Below are positions 25,586-33,939 of a stretch of DNA of 64,000 bases, piece after piece. The translations under genes and the position numbers were made by a program. The stretch's first letter is position 1; each line of letters starts with the position of its first letter. The DNA comes from Clostridium_I sp047718555 (GTDB lineage Bacteria > Bacillota > Clostridia > Clostridiales > Clostridiaceae), in contig NZ_JBDNRK010000005.1 of NCBI RefSeq assembly GCF_047718555.1, positions 62,001 to 126,000 of the forward strand. The letters run 5' to 3'. The notes below the pieces were generated by a model, which worked only from the letters and a program-made list of their open reading frames with translations, was not told the origin of the DNA and ran no database searches.

Positions 25586-26287
25586 TTAACTACAAAATCT
25601 ATGTTCTCCAATAATTTTAATTAAAGGCCTAGACCATATCCATTTACTTGTAGCTTTAGCTGGATTAAAATAATAGATTGCTCCACCTGATGGATCCCAG
25701 CCGTTTAGAGCATCCCTTGCTGCATTAATAGAACTCTGTTCTATATTAGCATTTATCTGCCCATCTACCGTTGCTGTAAAAGCCCCTGGTTGATATATAA
25801 CTCCCGCAACAGTTGAAGGAAATCTTGAATCTCTTGTTCTATTCATAACTACCGCTCCTACAGCAACCTGACCTTCATAGGGCTCTCCTCTTGCCTCACC
25901 ATTAATTAATCTTGCAAGAAGCATTAAATCCTGACTATTGCTGGAATATTGTGCATTATCAGATTGTGATGGATTATTTATCCCTAAAGCCGCCAAAGTA
26001 CTATCTCCTACAATACCATCTGCCGTCAATCCATTTTTACTTTGAAAACTTTTTACAGCTAAATAGGTATTATATCCAAATTTACCATCTACACTATCTT
26101 TATAGTAACCCCAATTTTTTAGTTTGGTTTGTATTTGGGTTACAGCAGTTCCACTTGATCCATATTTATAGGAAATAACATTGACAGCATTGTTGTAGGG
26201 AGAAAAAATAATAGAAGTACCAAAATATGTAACTAGCAATACTGCTATTAAAGAAAATGTTATTTTTTTATTTTTTATAGTCTCCAT
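25586..26287 (-). CDS. sleB: Spore cortex-lytic enzyme SleB-type cell wall hydrolase
   Basis: A 233-residue secreted hydrolase. An N-terminal hydrophobic segment (8-30) acts as signal peptide or anchor. A peptidoglycan-binding-1 domain (about 42-103: GTAVTQIQTKLKNWGYY, VDGKFGYNT, VKSFQSKNGLTADGIVG) precedes the hydrolase_2 domain (about 120-233), which has LINGEARGEPYEGQVAVG with the catalytic Glu, and AIYYFNPAKA. SleB cleaves cortex peptidoglycan during spore germination. The related CwlJ lacks the PG-binding domain, so SleB fits better. A tnpB element lies just upstream. Confidence 0.85.
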   Translation of the reverse strand: METIKNKKITFSLIAVLLVTYFGTSIIFSPYNNAVNVISYKYGSSGTAVTQIQTKLKNWGYYKDSVDGKFGYNTYLAVKSFQSKNGLTADGIVGDSTLAALGINNPSQSDNAQYSSNSQDLMLLARLINGEARGEPYEGQVAVGAVVMNRTRDSRFPSTVAGVIYQPGAFTATVDGQINANIEQSSINAARDALNGWDPSGGAIYYFNPAKATSKWIWSRPLIKIIGEHRFCS

Positions 26288-26394
26288 ATACTAATAGCTC
26301 TTAAGCAAAACTTATATATTTACATTATTTTATTTTAAATAAAACTTTAAATAAGTTTTACTAAGAGTACACCGTTACCAAAAATCTATAAAAC

Positions 26395-26545
26395 TTTATA
26401 AAAAGATTATAAAAGATTATTATTTTGTTTCTTTCCTACTTCATAGTGTTCCATTTTGCCGAAGCTACTTTGGTTTGTGTAACACTCCATAAGCTTTGCT
26501 ACTTTTCAGTAGTGGGTTATAACGAATACCCAATTTAGAATATCT
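26395..26545 (-). ncRNA. Probable omega RNA / right end of the tnpB element
   Basis: The 150 bases 3' of tnpB on the minus strand contain short stems (CTACT-gaaa-AGTAG; GAAGC-style pairs) and words such as GGAGTGTTACAC and AATGGAACACTATGAAGTAG. TnpB nucleases use an RNA transcribed from the element's 3' end, so a structured RNA is expected here. The boundaries are guesses, and no sequence family is recognised with certainty. Confidence 0.4.
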
Positions 26546-27688
26546 TTAAAGTGATATTTCTAAACCATATTTTGCAAGGTTATATGAAGCATTTTTATCC
26601 CTATCAGCTACAAATCCACATTCACATTTATAAGTTCTATCTGATAGCTTTAAGTCTTTTTTTATCCTGCCACATAAACTGCAAGTTTTACTTGAAGGAT
26701 AAAAAATTGGTACTTGGATAAACTCTATTCCATATTTAGCACATTTATTTTTCATTTGAGTAATAAACATACTAAATCCTTGCTCCGCTATTGCCTTTGA
26801 TAAGTGCTTATTTTTCATCATATTAGATACTTTTAAGTCCTCCATAACTACTCTAAAAGGTTTGGCTTTCACGATTTTAGAAGTAGCTTGATGTATATGA
26901 TTTTCTCTAATATGTGTTAACTTACTATGAAGTCTTTTTATCTTCTTTTCAAGTTTTGCAATGTTCTCAGTCTTTTGGTAACATACTCCTTTCTTATTTT
27001 TTTCATATTTTCGTGAACATTGTCTTTGCAATCTTTTTAATTTCTTTGTTAGTCTTTTAACTTTTTGAGTTTTATTAATATTCTTTGTATCTAAACTATC
27101 AATATTAGTTATTGCAAGCATCTTTATACCTAAATCCACACCTATGCTATAATCATTTAATTGTTCTTTTTTATCTTCTACTTTAATTTCAATAGCAACT
27201 GAAAGTACCCAAACTCTACCATTAAAACTCACTCTTGGATTACTGAATTTATTTACTTTTGATAAATCAACGTCGTAGTTATGCCTACTTTGTACTTTAC
27301 CTATCTTTTCAAGATTAACTATGTTTTCTTTAAAGTAGATTTTATCGTATCTTGAATAAAACTTATCTTTAGACTTTTTCTTACTTTTAAATTTAGGAAA
27401 TCCACTCCCATTAAAGAAATTCTTATATGCCTTATCTAAATCTCTTAATGCTTCTTTTAAGGTAGCATGACTAACATCATAAAGCCATTGAAAACCTTCT
27501 TGATTTTTAAGTTTAGTAAGTTCTATACCTAATTCAGCTGCTGATAATTTCTTTTTAGTGGTTTCATAGTGTTTAATTTGTTTATCTAATCCCCAATTAA
27601 ACACATATCGCATTAAACCTATATGCTTCCACATAAGAATTTCTTGTTCTTTAGATGGAAAAAGCCTAATGTTAATCGCCCTTTTCAT
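26546..27688 (-). CDS. tnpB: TnpB, RNA-guided nuclease of an IS605/IS607-type element
   Basis: A 380-residue, apparently intact TnpB. The RuvC-like catalytic residues are visible: Asp in IGVDLGIKML, Glu in VVMEDLKVSNM, and Asp in ADRDKNAS (362-364). The zinc finger has CSLC (336-339) and CEC (355-357). An N-terminal helical region opens with INIRLFPSKEQE. TnpB proteins cut DNA guided by an element-encoded RNA and favour transposon retention. There is no tnpA nearby, so it is a solo element. The ATG follows AAGGAGTTGCTAAAAG. It lies between the sleB-type and ygiQ-like genes. Confidence 0.9.
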   Translation of the reverse strand: MKRAINIRLFPSKEQEILMWKHIGLMRYVFNWGLDKQIKHYETTKKKLSAAELGIELTKLKNQEGFQWLYDVSHATLKEALRDLDKAYKNFFNGSGFPKFKSKKKSKDKFYSRYDKIYFKENIVNLEKIGKVQSRHNYDVDLSKVNKFSNPRVSFNGRVWVLSVAIEIKVEDKKEQLNDYSIGVDLGIKMLAITNIDSLDTKNINKTQKVKRLTKKLKRLQRQCSRKYEKNKKGVCYQKTENIAKLEKKIKRLHSKLTHIRENHIHQATSKIVKAKPFRVVMEDLKVSNMMKNKHLSKAIAEQGFSMFITQMKNKCAKYGIEFIQVPIFYPSSKTCSLCGRIKKDLKLSDRTYKCECGFVADRDKNASYNLAKYGLEISL

Positions 27689-27949
27689 CTTTTAGCAACT
27701 CCTTAATCATTTTCTTTGCCTTATTGGCTCTTTTACCTTAAAAAATTTCAATATTTTTATAAACTTTGTCTAACTGCTCTCAGCCCCTTTTCACAAATTA
27801 TTTATATTTAACTTACCTTTACTGTTATAAAAGATAATTCTATTTTTTACTTAATCACTGAAAAAAATACTTTTCTTTTAAAGGAAATTTTTTCTTTATT
27901 GCTTATTTATAAAAATCTAAAATTCGTAATATAAGAAAAGTGCCAATTA

Positions 27950-28150
27950 ACTTGAAAGTTTCTGTTCATTAACCAGTGAAAGCTTTTGTGGTGTAAAATC
28001 CCGAAAAGCATTGAATTTAACAGCCACAAAAAACGAAAGATTTCACTTCGTGAAAGGTGAAAGCTTCAACAGCACTTTGCTTGTTGAAAGTGAAAGATTT
28101 GGCTAAAGCCAAAGGTAAAGGATATTTTTCTCCGCTATGCTACGAAAAAA
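27950..28150. repeat. GTGAAAG-hairpin modular array 1
   Basis: The word (G)GTGAAAG or a near copy recurs about every 20-50 bases, each time followed by a different small palindrome: TTTCACTTCGTGAAA, CTTCAACA...TTGTTGAAAG and TTTGGCTAAAGCCAAA. The array ends with TTTTTCTCCGCTATGCTACG and AAAAAA. The linker is conserved while the stems vary. A matching array in inverted orientation lies at 28561-28690. Confidence 0.6.
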
Positions 28151-28560
28151 TTTAAAAATAATCTACTTAATATAGAAATTTAATTCTTAAAAAGTTTTTT
28201 GGGTGGAAGCCCGTTTGTTATCAGTATTCTTACATTGTAAAGCAATGTTTTTCATTTATTAAAAACAGAAGAATTGAAATAGTTGTTTTATTATAGTCCG
28301 TAGGACCGATGGCATTAACCCAATAAATAACATTGACGATTTATAAGTTTTAAATTCATAACATAGCCCTGCGGGCGCTGAATCACTATTAATGACCACT
28401 GACAATTACTTTTACCCTATTAATCCATGAATCTTATTACTAATCACTCTATATTACTATAAAATCCAAAGTCTACATGATAATCAAGTTATTATAACGA
28501 CCTACCGGTCTAAAAGAATAATTGGAATTCCATAATCATTAAGTTTTTATTTATAAAGCT

Positions 28561-28690
28561 TTTTTCGCAACATAGCAGAGAAAAAGCATCCTTCACTATT
28601 CACTCCGTGAATTCTTTCACCTTGACGCCCCAGCGGCAATCTTTCACTTTTTCACCGCGTAAGCCGGGTGAAAAGCTTTCACTTGTCAAT
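28561..28690. repeat. GTGAAAG-hairpin modular array 2 (inverted)
   Basis: Read on the minus strand: AAGTGAAAG, hairpin CTTTTCACC...GGTGAAAAAG, GTGAAAG, an imperfect TTGCCGC..GCGTCAA hairpin, GTGAAAG, AATTCACGGAGTGAAT, GTGAAGGAT, then TTTTTCTCTGCTATGTTGCG and AAAAAA. The final palindromic block differs from that of array 1 by only a few bases. Confidence 0.6.
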
Positions 28691-28919
28691 GAGCAAAAAT
28701 CCACATTTATTAGTTTATTCAATCTTTATAGTTACTTCGTCCTTTCTCACTTTCTCACTATTGCATATTTATATTTATCTTATATTATGTTAATATTATT
28801 AATTGACCCATATTACGCAATGCCAGTTTTTCATATTTAATAAAACATTTATAACTATACAAAGCTATTTAAAAGCAGAAATACATTAATATATTGAAAA
28901 TAAATTTAGGAGAAAATTA

Positions 28920-30869
28920 ATGAAGGAAAACAATAAATTTTTACCCATATGTAAAAATGATTTAATAGAAAGAAAAATAGATCAGCTTGATTTTATAATA
29001 ATAACAGGAGATGCCTACGTAGATCATCCTTCCTTTGGCAGCGCTATAATTGGAAGAGTTCTTGAAAATGAAGGCTTTACTGTTGGAATAATAGCTCAGC
29101 CTGATTGGAGAAGTTCTAAGGATTTTATGAAGCTTGGAAAACCTAAATATGCTTTCTTTATAAACTCTGGAAATATAGATTCTATGGTTAATCATTATAC
29201 TGCTGCAAAGAAAAAAAGACATGATGATTTCTATTCCCCCGCAGGTGAAAGTGGTCATAGACCAGACAGAGCTCTTATAGTATATTGCAATAGAGCTCGT
29301 GAGGCTTATAAAGATGTTCCTATAGTTATAGGCGGCATTGAAGCGAGCCTTAGGAGGTTTGCTCACTATGATTATTGGGAAGACAAGGTTAGAAGAAGTA
29401 TACTCATTGATTCCAAAGCAGATTTATTAGCTTATGGCATGGGTGAGAAAACTACCATTCAGATAGCAAATTTATGTAAATATGGCATGAATATAAAAGA
29501 CATGAAGGATATACGTGGAACGGAATACATCACTTCAGACATAAGTCCATTAAAGGACTATGTAGAGACACCTTCCTACGAAGAGGTTTCTTCAGATAAA
29601 AAAGCCTATGGAAATGCCTATAAGATTCAAGCTATGGAGCAGGATGCATTTAGAGGAAAAACTATTGTTCAGAAGCATGGTGATAGATATATAGTACAAA
29701 ATCCACCTCAATATCCTTTATCAGAAGAAGAAATGGATGTAGTATATAATCTTCCTTACACTAGAACCTATCATCCATGCTATGAAGATAAAGGGGGAAT
29801 ACCAGCACTTACAGAGGTCAAATTTTCCATTACCAGCCACAGAGGCTGCTATGGCGGCTGTTCTTTCTGCGCTCTAACATTTCATCAGGGTAGAACTATT
29901 CAGCATAGAAGTCAGAATTCTATTATTGATGAAGCTAAAGCTATGACAAATTACGCTGACTTTAAGGGCTATATTCATGATGTTGGTGGCCCTACTGCTA
30001 ATTTTAGACATGTATCCTGTAAAGAGCAGCTTGAAAGAGGCGTATGTAAAAATAAACAGTGTCTTTTCCCTAATCCCTGCAAAAACTTAAAAATTGATCA
30101 CACTGAATATCTTAGTCTCCTAAGAAAACTCAGAGCACTGCCAAAGGTAAAAAAGGTATTTATACGTTCTGGAATAAGGTATGATTATCTCATACATGAT
30201 AAAAACACAAAATTCTTTGAGGAACTTTGCAAACATCATATAAGTGGTCAGCTAAAGGTTGCACCGGAACACATAAGTGATAAAGTTTTAAAAAAGATGG
30301 GAAAACCAAGCAGAAGTGTTTATGATAGATTTGTAAAAAAATATTTTGATATAAATAATAATTTGGGAATGAAGCAATATCTTGTACCTTATCTTATGTC
30401 CAGTCATCCAGGAAGTGACCTTAATGCTTCTATAGAACTTGCTTTATATATAAAGGAAATGAGATACCAGCCAGAGCAGGTACAAGATTTTTACCCTACG
30501 CCTGGAAGTTTTTCTACTACTATGTATTATACAGAGATGGATCCTTTTACAGGTGAAAAGGTATATGTTCCTAAAACACAGCATGAAAAAAACATGCAGA
30601 GAGCACTGCTGCAATTTGCTAAACCAGAAAATTATAAAATTGTTAAAGAAGCATTAGTAAAGGCTCATAGAGAAGATTTAATAGGTGGTGGACCTAATTG
30701 TCTTATTCCATCTATTCCAAGGGCAAGGGTAAATAAATCTACTAAAGCTAAAAATAATAAGCGAAAAATTTCAACTAATGAAACAAAGCATTCTTCTAGC
30801 AATAAAACCAATACAAAGATTAACAAACATAATCCCAGGAAAAGTAACTCAAAAGCTAGAATAAAATAA
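28920..30869 (+). CDS. YgiQ-family radical SAM protein
   Basis: A 649-residue UPF0313/YgiQ protein. An N-terminal domain (DFIIITGDAYVDHPSFG; IVIGGIEASLRRFAHYDYW) precedes the radical SAM core with its Cys triad at 310-317 (CYGGCSFC), followed by the YgiQ-specific C-terminal domain (VAPEHISDKVLKKMGKP; QVQDFYPTPGSFSTTMYYT). The last 45 residues are Lys/Asn/Ser-rich and low-complexity. The substrate and reaction of the family are not established. The ATG follows TTTAGGAGAAAATTA. It appears to be a single-gene unit ending in a strong terminator. Confidence 0.9.
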   Translation: MKENNKFLPICKNDLIERKIDQLDFIIITGDAYVDHPSFGSAIIGRVLENEGFTVGIIAQPDWRSSKDFMKLGKPKYAFFINSGNIDSMVNHYTAAKKKRHDDFYSPAGESGHRPDRALIVYCNRAREAYKDVPIVIGGIEASLRRFAHYDYWEDKVRRSILIDSKADLLAYGMGEKTTIQIANLCKYGMNIKDMKDIRGTEYITSDISPLKDYVETPSYEEVSSDKKAYGNAYKIQAMEQDAFRGKTIVQKHGDRYIVQNPPQYPLSEEEMDVVYNLPYTRTYHPCYEDKGGIPALTEVKFSITSHRGCYGGCSFCALTFHQGRTIQHRSQNSIIDEAKAMTNYADFKGYIHDVGGPTANFRHVSCKEQLERGVCKNKQCLFPNPCKNLKIDHTEYLSLLRKLRALPKVKKVFIRSGIRYDYLIHDKNTKFFEELCKHHISGQLKVAPEHISDKVLKKMGKPSRSVYDRFVKKYFDINNNLGMKQYLVPYLMSSHPGSDLNASIELALYIKEMRYQPEQVQDFYPTPGSFSTTMYYTEMDPFTGEKVYVPKTQHEKNMQRALLQFAKPENYKIVKEALVKAHREDLIGGGPNCLIPSIPRARVNKSTKAKNNKRKISTNETKHSSSNKTNTKINKHNPRKSNSKARIK

Positions 30870-30885
30870 TATTTTTACTTATCTA

Positions 30886-30935
30886 AAAAGCATGTATTCA
30901 TATCTTCTCTTAATTACAAATACATGCTTTTTAGT
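30886..30935. terminator. Terminator between ygiQ-like gene and histidine kinase gene
   Basis: A 14-pair stem AAAAAGCATGTATT / AATACATGCTTTTT with a 20-base loop, A-rich on one side and T-rich on the other, between two converging genes. It can serve both. Confidence 0.75.
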
Positions 30936-30943
30936 AAACCTGA

Positions 30944-32341
30944 TTATAGTAAATTTCCATCCAAATAATTTATATTAATTTTAATAATTATCCTTGTTCC
31001 CTTTCCTTCCTCACTAATTACTTCTATATTTCCATTATGCCTATCTACAATCCACTTGGCAATAGATAGTCCAAGACCTGTTCCTCCCTTATCTTTAGAC
31101 CTGGATTTATCAACAGTATAAAACCGATCAAATATTCTTTCTATTTCTTCCTTTGGTATTCCAATTCCAGTATCACTAATTGTCATTTCTATAGTTTTTT
31201 CTTTAATTACGGAGTTTAGAACTATATTGCCATTTTCCGGTGTAAATTTAATGCTGTTATCTATAAATATTCTAAACATTTGTTTTATCATTTTATAATC
31301 AGCAAGAATCTCTACAACTTGATTTTTTTCACTTAATATATTATGAGTTTTATCTATAAGCCTGCTTTCTTCAATTACCTCATCTATAAGTTTATTTAAA
31401 AAAAATCTAGTTTTATTCATCTCCAAAACACCGCTATCACCTTTGGCAAGGAAAAGTAATTTTTCTATCATATCTGCCATAGTAGAGACTTCAAACTTAA
31501 TGGCATAAATTGACTTTTCTAAAGCCTTTTTATCATTTTTCCCCCACCTATCAAGCAAATTTACATATCCACTAATTACTGCAATAGGAGTTCTTAATTC
31601 ATGTGAGGCATCAGATACAAATTGAGTCTGCCTATTAAAGGAATCCTGAAGTCTGTTTATCATATTATTAAAAGTAGCGGCCAGTCTTTTAAGCTCATCC
31701 TCTGGACCCTTCATATCTATTCTTTCATTTAAATTATTAATACTTATATTTTCAGCTGCTTTAGTAATATTATCTATAGGCTTCAGCATTTTTTTACTTA
31801 TAATATATCCAATAATAATTGAAGAGACAATGCCTATAAAATCTGATACTGCCATAAAGAAAAATAATATCTTCATAAAATCATATTCTCTACCCATATC
31901 TTTGATTATTTGCAAATTTTTAATACCATAATTATTATTTTCAATTTTTACATTCTCATATATCAGATGCCTATCCTTTTCCTCTAAATGTATTATTTTG
32001 TCATAATCCTCATTAACCTTTACATTATAATAATATCTTTCTGGAATATTTACTATCTTTCCATCCTTTTCTGTAAGCTTTATATATAAATTTTCTCTAG
32101 ATGGCAAATTTATTAATATTTTTTTATCTATTGTATCGTTATTTTCTTTTTGTTCTCCTATATCATTTAAAATTATATTTTTCACATCAACTAACTGTTT
32201 ATTAGCTTGAGAATAAAAATAATGTTTTATGCCATATAAAACAGAGGCATTTAATATAAGTAATATAAAAGAAAACATAAAAGCATAAATTATTGTCAAT
32301 TTAGCAGAAATTTTGGCTTCTCTAATAATATTAATTTTCAT
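30944..32341 (-). CDS. Sensor histidine kinase (OmpR-partner type)
   Basis: A 465-residue membrane kinase. Transmembrane helices near 15-37 and 157-182 enclose an extracellular domain of about 120 residues. A HAMP domain follows (about 183-235), then HisKA with the phosphorylated His at about 247 in SHELRTPIAVISGY, and HATPase with DNSIKFTPENG (N box), DTGIGIPKEE (G1), and GGTGLGLSIAKWIV (G2). It overlaps the response regulator gene by 11 bases and forms a two-component pair with it. The signal is unknown; a PAP2 phosphatase gene lies just upstream of the pair. Confidence 0.92.
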   Translation of the reverse strand: MKINIIREAKISAKLTIIYAFMFSFILLILNASVLYGIKHYFYSQANKQLVDVKNIILNDIGEQKENNDTIDKKILINLPSRENLYIKLTEKDGKIVNIPERYYYNVKVNEDYDKIIHLEEKDRHLIYENVKIENNNYGIKNLQIIKDMGREYDFMKILFFFMAVSDFIGIVSSIIIGYIISKKMLKPIDNITKAAENISINNLNERIDMKGPEDELKRLAATFNNMINRLQDSFNRQTQFVSDASHELRTPIAVISGYVNLLDRWGKNDKKALEKSIYAIKFEVSTMADMIEKLLFLAKGDSGVLEMNKTRFFLNKLIDEVIEESRLIDKTHNILSEKNQVVEILADYKMIKQMFRIFIDNSIKFTPENGNIVLNSVIKEKTIEMTISDTGIGIPKEEIERIFDRFYTVDKSRSKDKGGTGLGLSIAKWIVDRHNGNIEVISEEGKGTRIIIKININYLDGNLL

Positions 32342-33011
32342 TAATTACATATCCTACCCCTCTAACAGTAGTAATCAATTTATCTTCAAAATCATCATCT
32401 ATTTTGCCCCTTAAGTATCTTATAAAAACATCTACCACATTTGTGTCACCTTCATAATCATAGCCCCATATTTTTTCAATCAACTGTTCCCTAGTAAGAA
32501 CTATATTTTTATTTATAAGCAAAGTTTCTAATAAATCATATTCTTTCTTTGTCAAATCAATTTTTCTACCACTTCTTAATACTTGATGTGTACTATTATT
32601 TATTATTATATCCTTGAATTTTATTTCATTATATTTACAGCTTGGTATATTGTTCCTCTCTATTACTCTTATTCTGGCTAACAGCTCCTCTATTGCAAAA
32701 GGCTTTGTTATATAGTCATTCGCTCCAATGTCAAGTCCTTTAACCTTGTCATTTATATCACTTTTGGCCGTAACCATTATAATAGGTATGTTATAATTGC
32801 ACCTTATTTCCTTGCAAACCTCCATTCCATTTAAACCAGGAAGCATTATATCAAGAAGAATTAAATCATAACCGTTTTTTTCTATTTTTTTAATGGCATC
32901 TATGCCATTGTGAGAAACATTAGCCTCATAGCCCTCATGAATCAATTCCATTTCAATAAACATAGCCATCTGTTTCTCATCTTCTACTATGAGTATTTTA
33001 AAATTTTTCAT
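32331..33011 (-). CDS. OmpR-family response regulator
   Basis: A 226-residue regulator with a receiver domain (EDE acidic pocket near residue 10, phospho-acceptor Asp54 in LILLDIMLPG, Lys in ITKPFAI) and a winged-helix output domain (LTKEYDLLETLLINK, then WGYDYEGDTNVVDVFIRYLR). The start at 33009-33011 is used because AAGAGGCTGAAT precedes it; a longer reading to 33044 lacks a ribosome binding site. It is coupled to the kinase gene by an 11-base overlap. Confidence 0.92.
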   Translation of the reverse strand: MKNFKILIVEDEKQMAMFIEMELIHEGYEANVSHNGIDAIKKIEKNGYDLILLDIMLPGLNGMEVCKEIRCNYNIPIIMVTAKSDINDKVKGLDIGANDYITKPFAIEELLARIRVIERNNIPSCKYNEIKFKDIIINNSTHQVLRSGRKIDLTKKEYDLLETLLINKNIVLTREQLIEKIWGYDYEGDTNVVDVFIRYLRGKIDDDFEDKLITTVRGVGYVINEN

Positions 33012-33097
33012 ATTCAGCCTCTTTCTATTTTCAATATATATCAATATTAAATTTTATCATATAATGTCCTAGCTCCTAAAAATTTATTTATTTTTCT

Positions 33098-33146
33098 TTA
33101 AAATATTCGTCGCATCTTTGACTTCTTATTTATTTTCAGATGCCTA
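33098..33146 (-). repeat. Half copy of repeat R1 at the 3' end of the PAP2 gene
   Basis: Read on the minus strand this is GGCATCTGAAAATAAATAAG followed by AAGTCAAAGATGCGACGAAT and ATTTT, nearly identical to the left end of full R1 copies. The opposite end is missing. The TGA stop codon of the PAP2 gene falls inside the repeat terminus. Confidence 0.7.
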
Positions 33147-33702
33147 AAACATGAATATTTTGTATAGAAACTATATTTAAAATTATAAGTACTAGTTTTG
33201 AGCATAGTATTCCAATTATGATGCCACCTATAACATCTGTAGGGTAATGAACATATAAGTACAATCTAGACAATGCTATTAAGAATGCTACTGCCATAAA
33301 TATTATTCTATATTGATGAAAATACATAGATAATACCCCTGCCACAGCAAAAGATGAACTGGTGTGTCCTGAGGGAAAAGAATAGGATATTGGTCTGGAT
33401 ATTAGAAGATTAATATTAATTCCATTATTGCAAGGTCTAATTCTTCTCACTATGTGTTTAACTATTCCTTCCCCAATAATTGTACTTATAGCCAATGTCA
33501 ATATTACTATACCTCCAATTACCTTATAGGGCTTGTTCAATAATAGAATAATAGCTACTGCAATCCATATAATGCCTATATTCCCCATTGTAGTAATCAT
33601 AGGCATTAATTTATCTAAATATTTATTTTTCAAATATTTATTAATAGAATTCAACACATAATTATCAAATATATTTATTCTATTTAAAATATTTAAATAC
33701 AT
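33136..33702 (-). CDS. PAP2-family phosphatase, C-terminus formed by repeat R1
   Basis: A 188-residue integral membrane phosphatase of the PAP2 superfamily. The three motifs are present: KHIVRRIRP (motif 1), SFPSGHTSS (motif 2) and SRLYLYVHYPTDVIGG (motif 3, catalytic His). It has about five or six membrane helices. Substrates in the family include phosphatidic acid, phosphatidylglycerophosphate and undecaprenyl pyrophosphate; which applies here is not clear. The last few codons (VLGI-stop) lie in the terminus of an R1 repeat, so the native C-terminus was probably replaced by the insertion. Confidence 0.88.
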   Translation of the reverse strand: MYLNILNRINIFDNYVLNSINKYLKNKYLDKLMPMITTMGNIGIIWIAVAIILLLNKPYKVIGGIVILTLAISTIIGEGIVKHIVRRIRPCNNGININLLISRPISYSFPSGHTSSSFAVAGVLSMYFHQYRIIFMAVAFLIALSRLYLYVHYPTDVIGGIIIGILCSKLVLIILNIVSIQNIHVLGI

Positions 33703-33813
33703 ATTTACCCACCTCTTTCCCCTATTTTACATATATTATTCACACTGGACATTAAAATTAGATTAAAAATATTTTATTTACGAAAAAAATTTTAATCCTA
33801 CTTAAAATTTTGG

Positions 33814-33903
33814 GGGCAAGTAATCGCAGATATGTTGATAGCTTTATATTTGTAAAATTTTTATAAATATAAAGCTATCAATACTTAAAAGAATTACTTG
33901 CCC
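33814..33903. terminator. Long nested palindrome after the MFS gene
   Basis: Outer arms GGGCAAGTAAT / ATTACTTGCCC (33814-33824, 33893-33903) enclose inner 17-base arms starting TTGATAGCTTTATATTT (33835-33851) and ending at 33881. It lies in the gap downstream of the MFS transporter gene. It may be a terminator or a decayed mobile repeat. Confidence 0.5.
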
Positions 33904-33939
33904 AATTTAGATTGAATGTATTACCAAAACAATAATATA

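Larger units (their letters stand above)
27689..28919. other. Hairpin-rich intergenic region with no gene
   Basis: About 1.2 kb between the divergent tnpB and ygiQ-like genes. No ORF looks real. It holds two inverted GTGAAAG-hairpin arrays (27950-28150 and 28561-28690) and, between them, short GC-rich hairpins such as GTCC-gta-GGAC (about 28298), GCCC-tgc-GGGC (about 28365) and GACC-tacc-GGTC (about 28499). The rest is AT-rich. Confidence 0.6.

Noticed and set aside
27950..28690. CRISPR array
   Set aside because: The recurring GTGAAAG word is far too short and spacing is irregular; the variable parts are palindromes, not spacers, and no cas genes are near.
28607..28840. 77-residue plus-strand ORF upstream of the ygiQ-like gene
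   Set aside because: It lies inside the inverted GTGAAAG-hairpin array, lacks a ribosome binding site and has no family resemblance.
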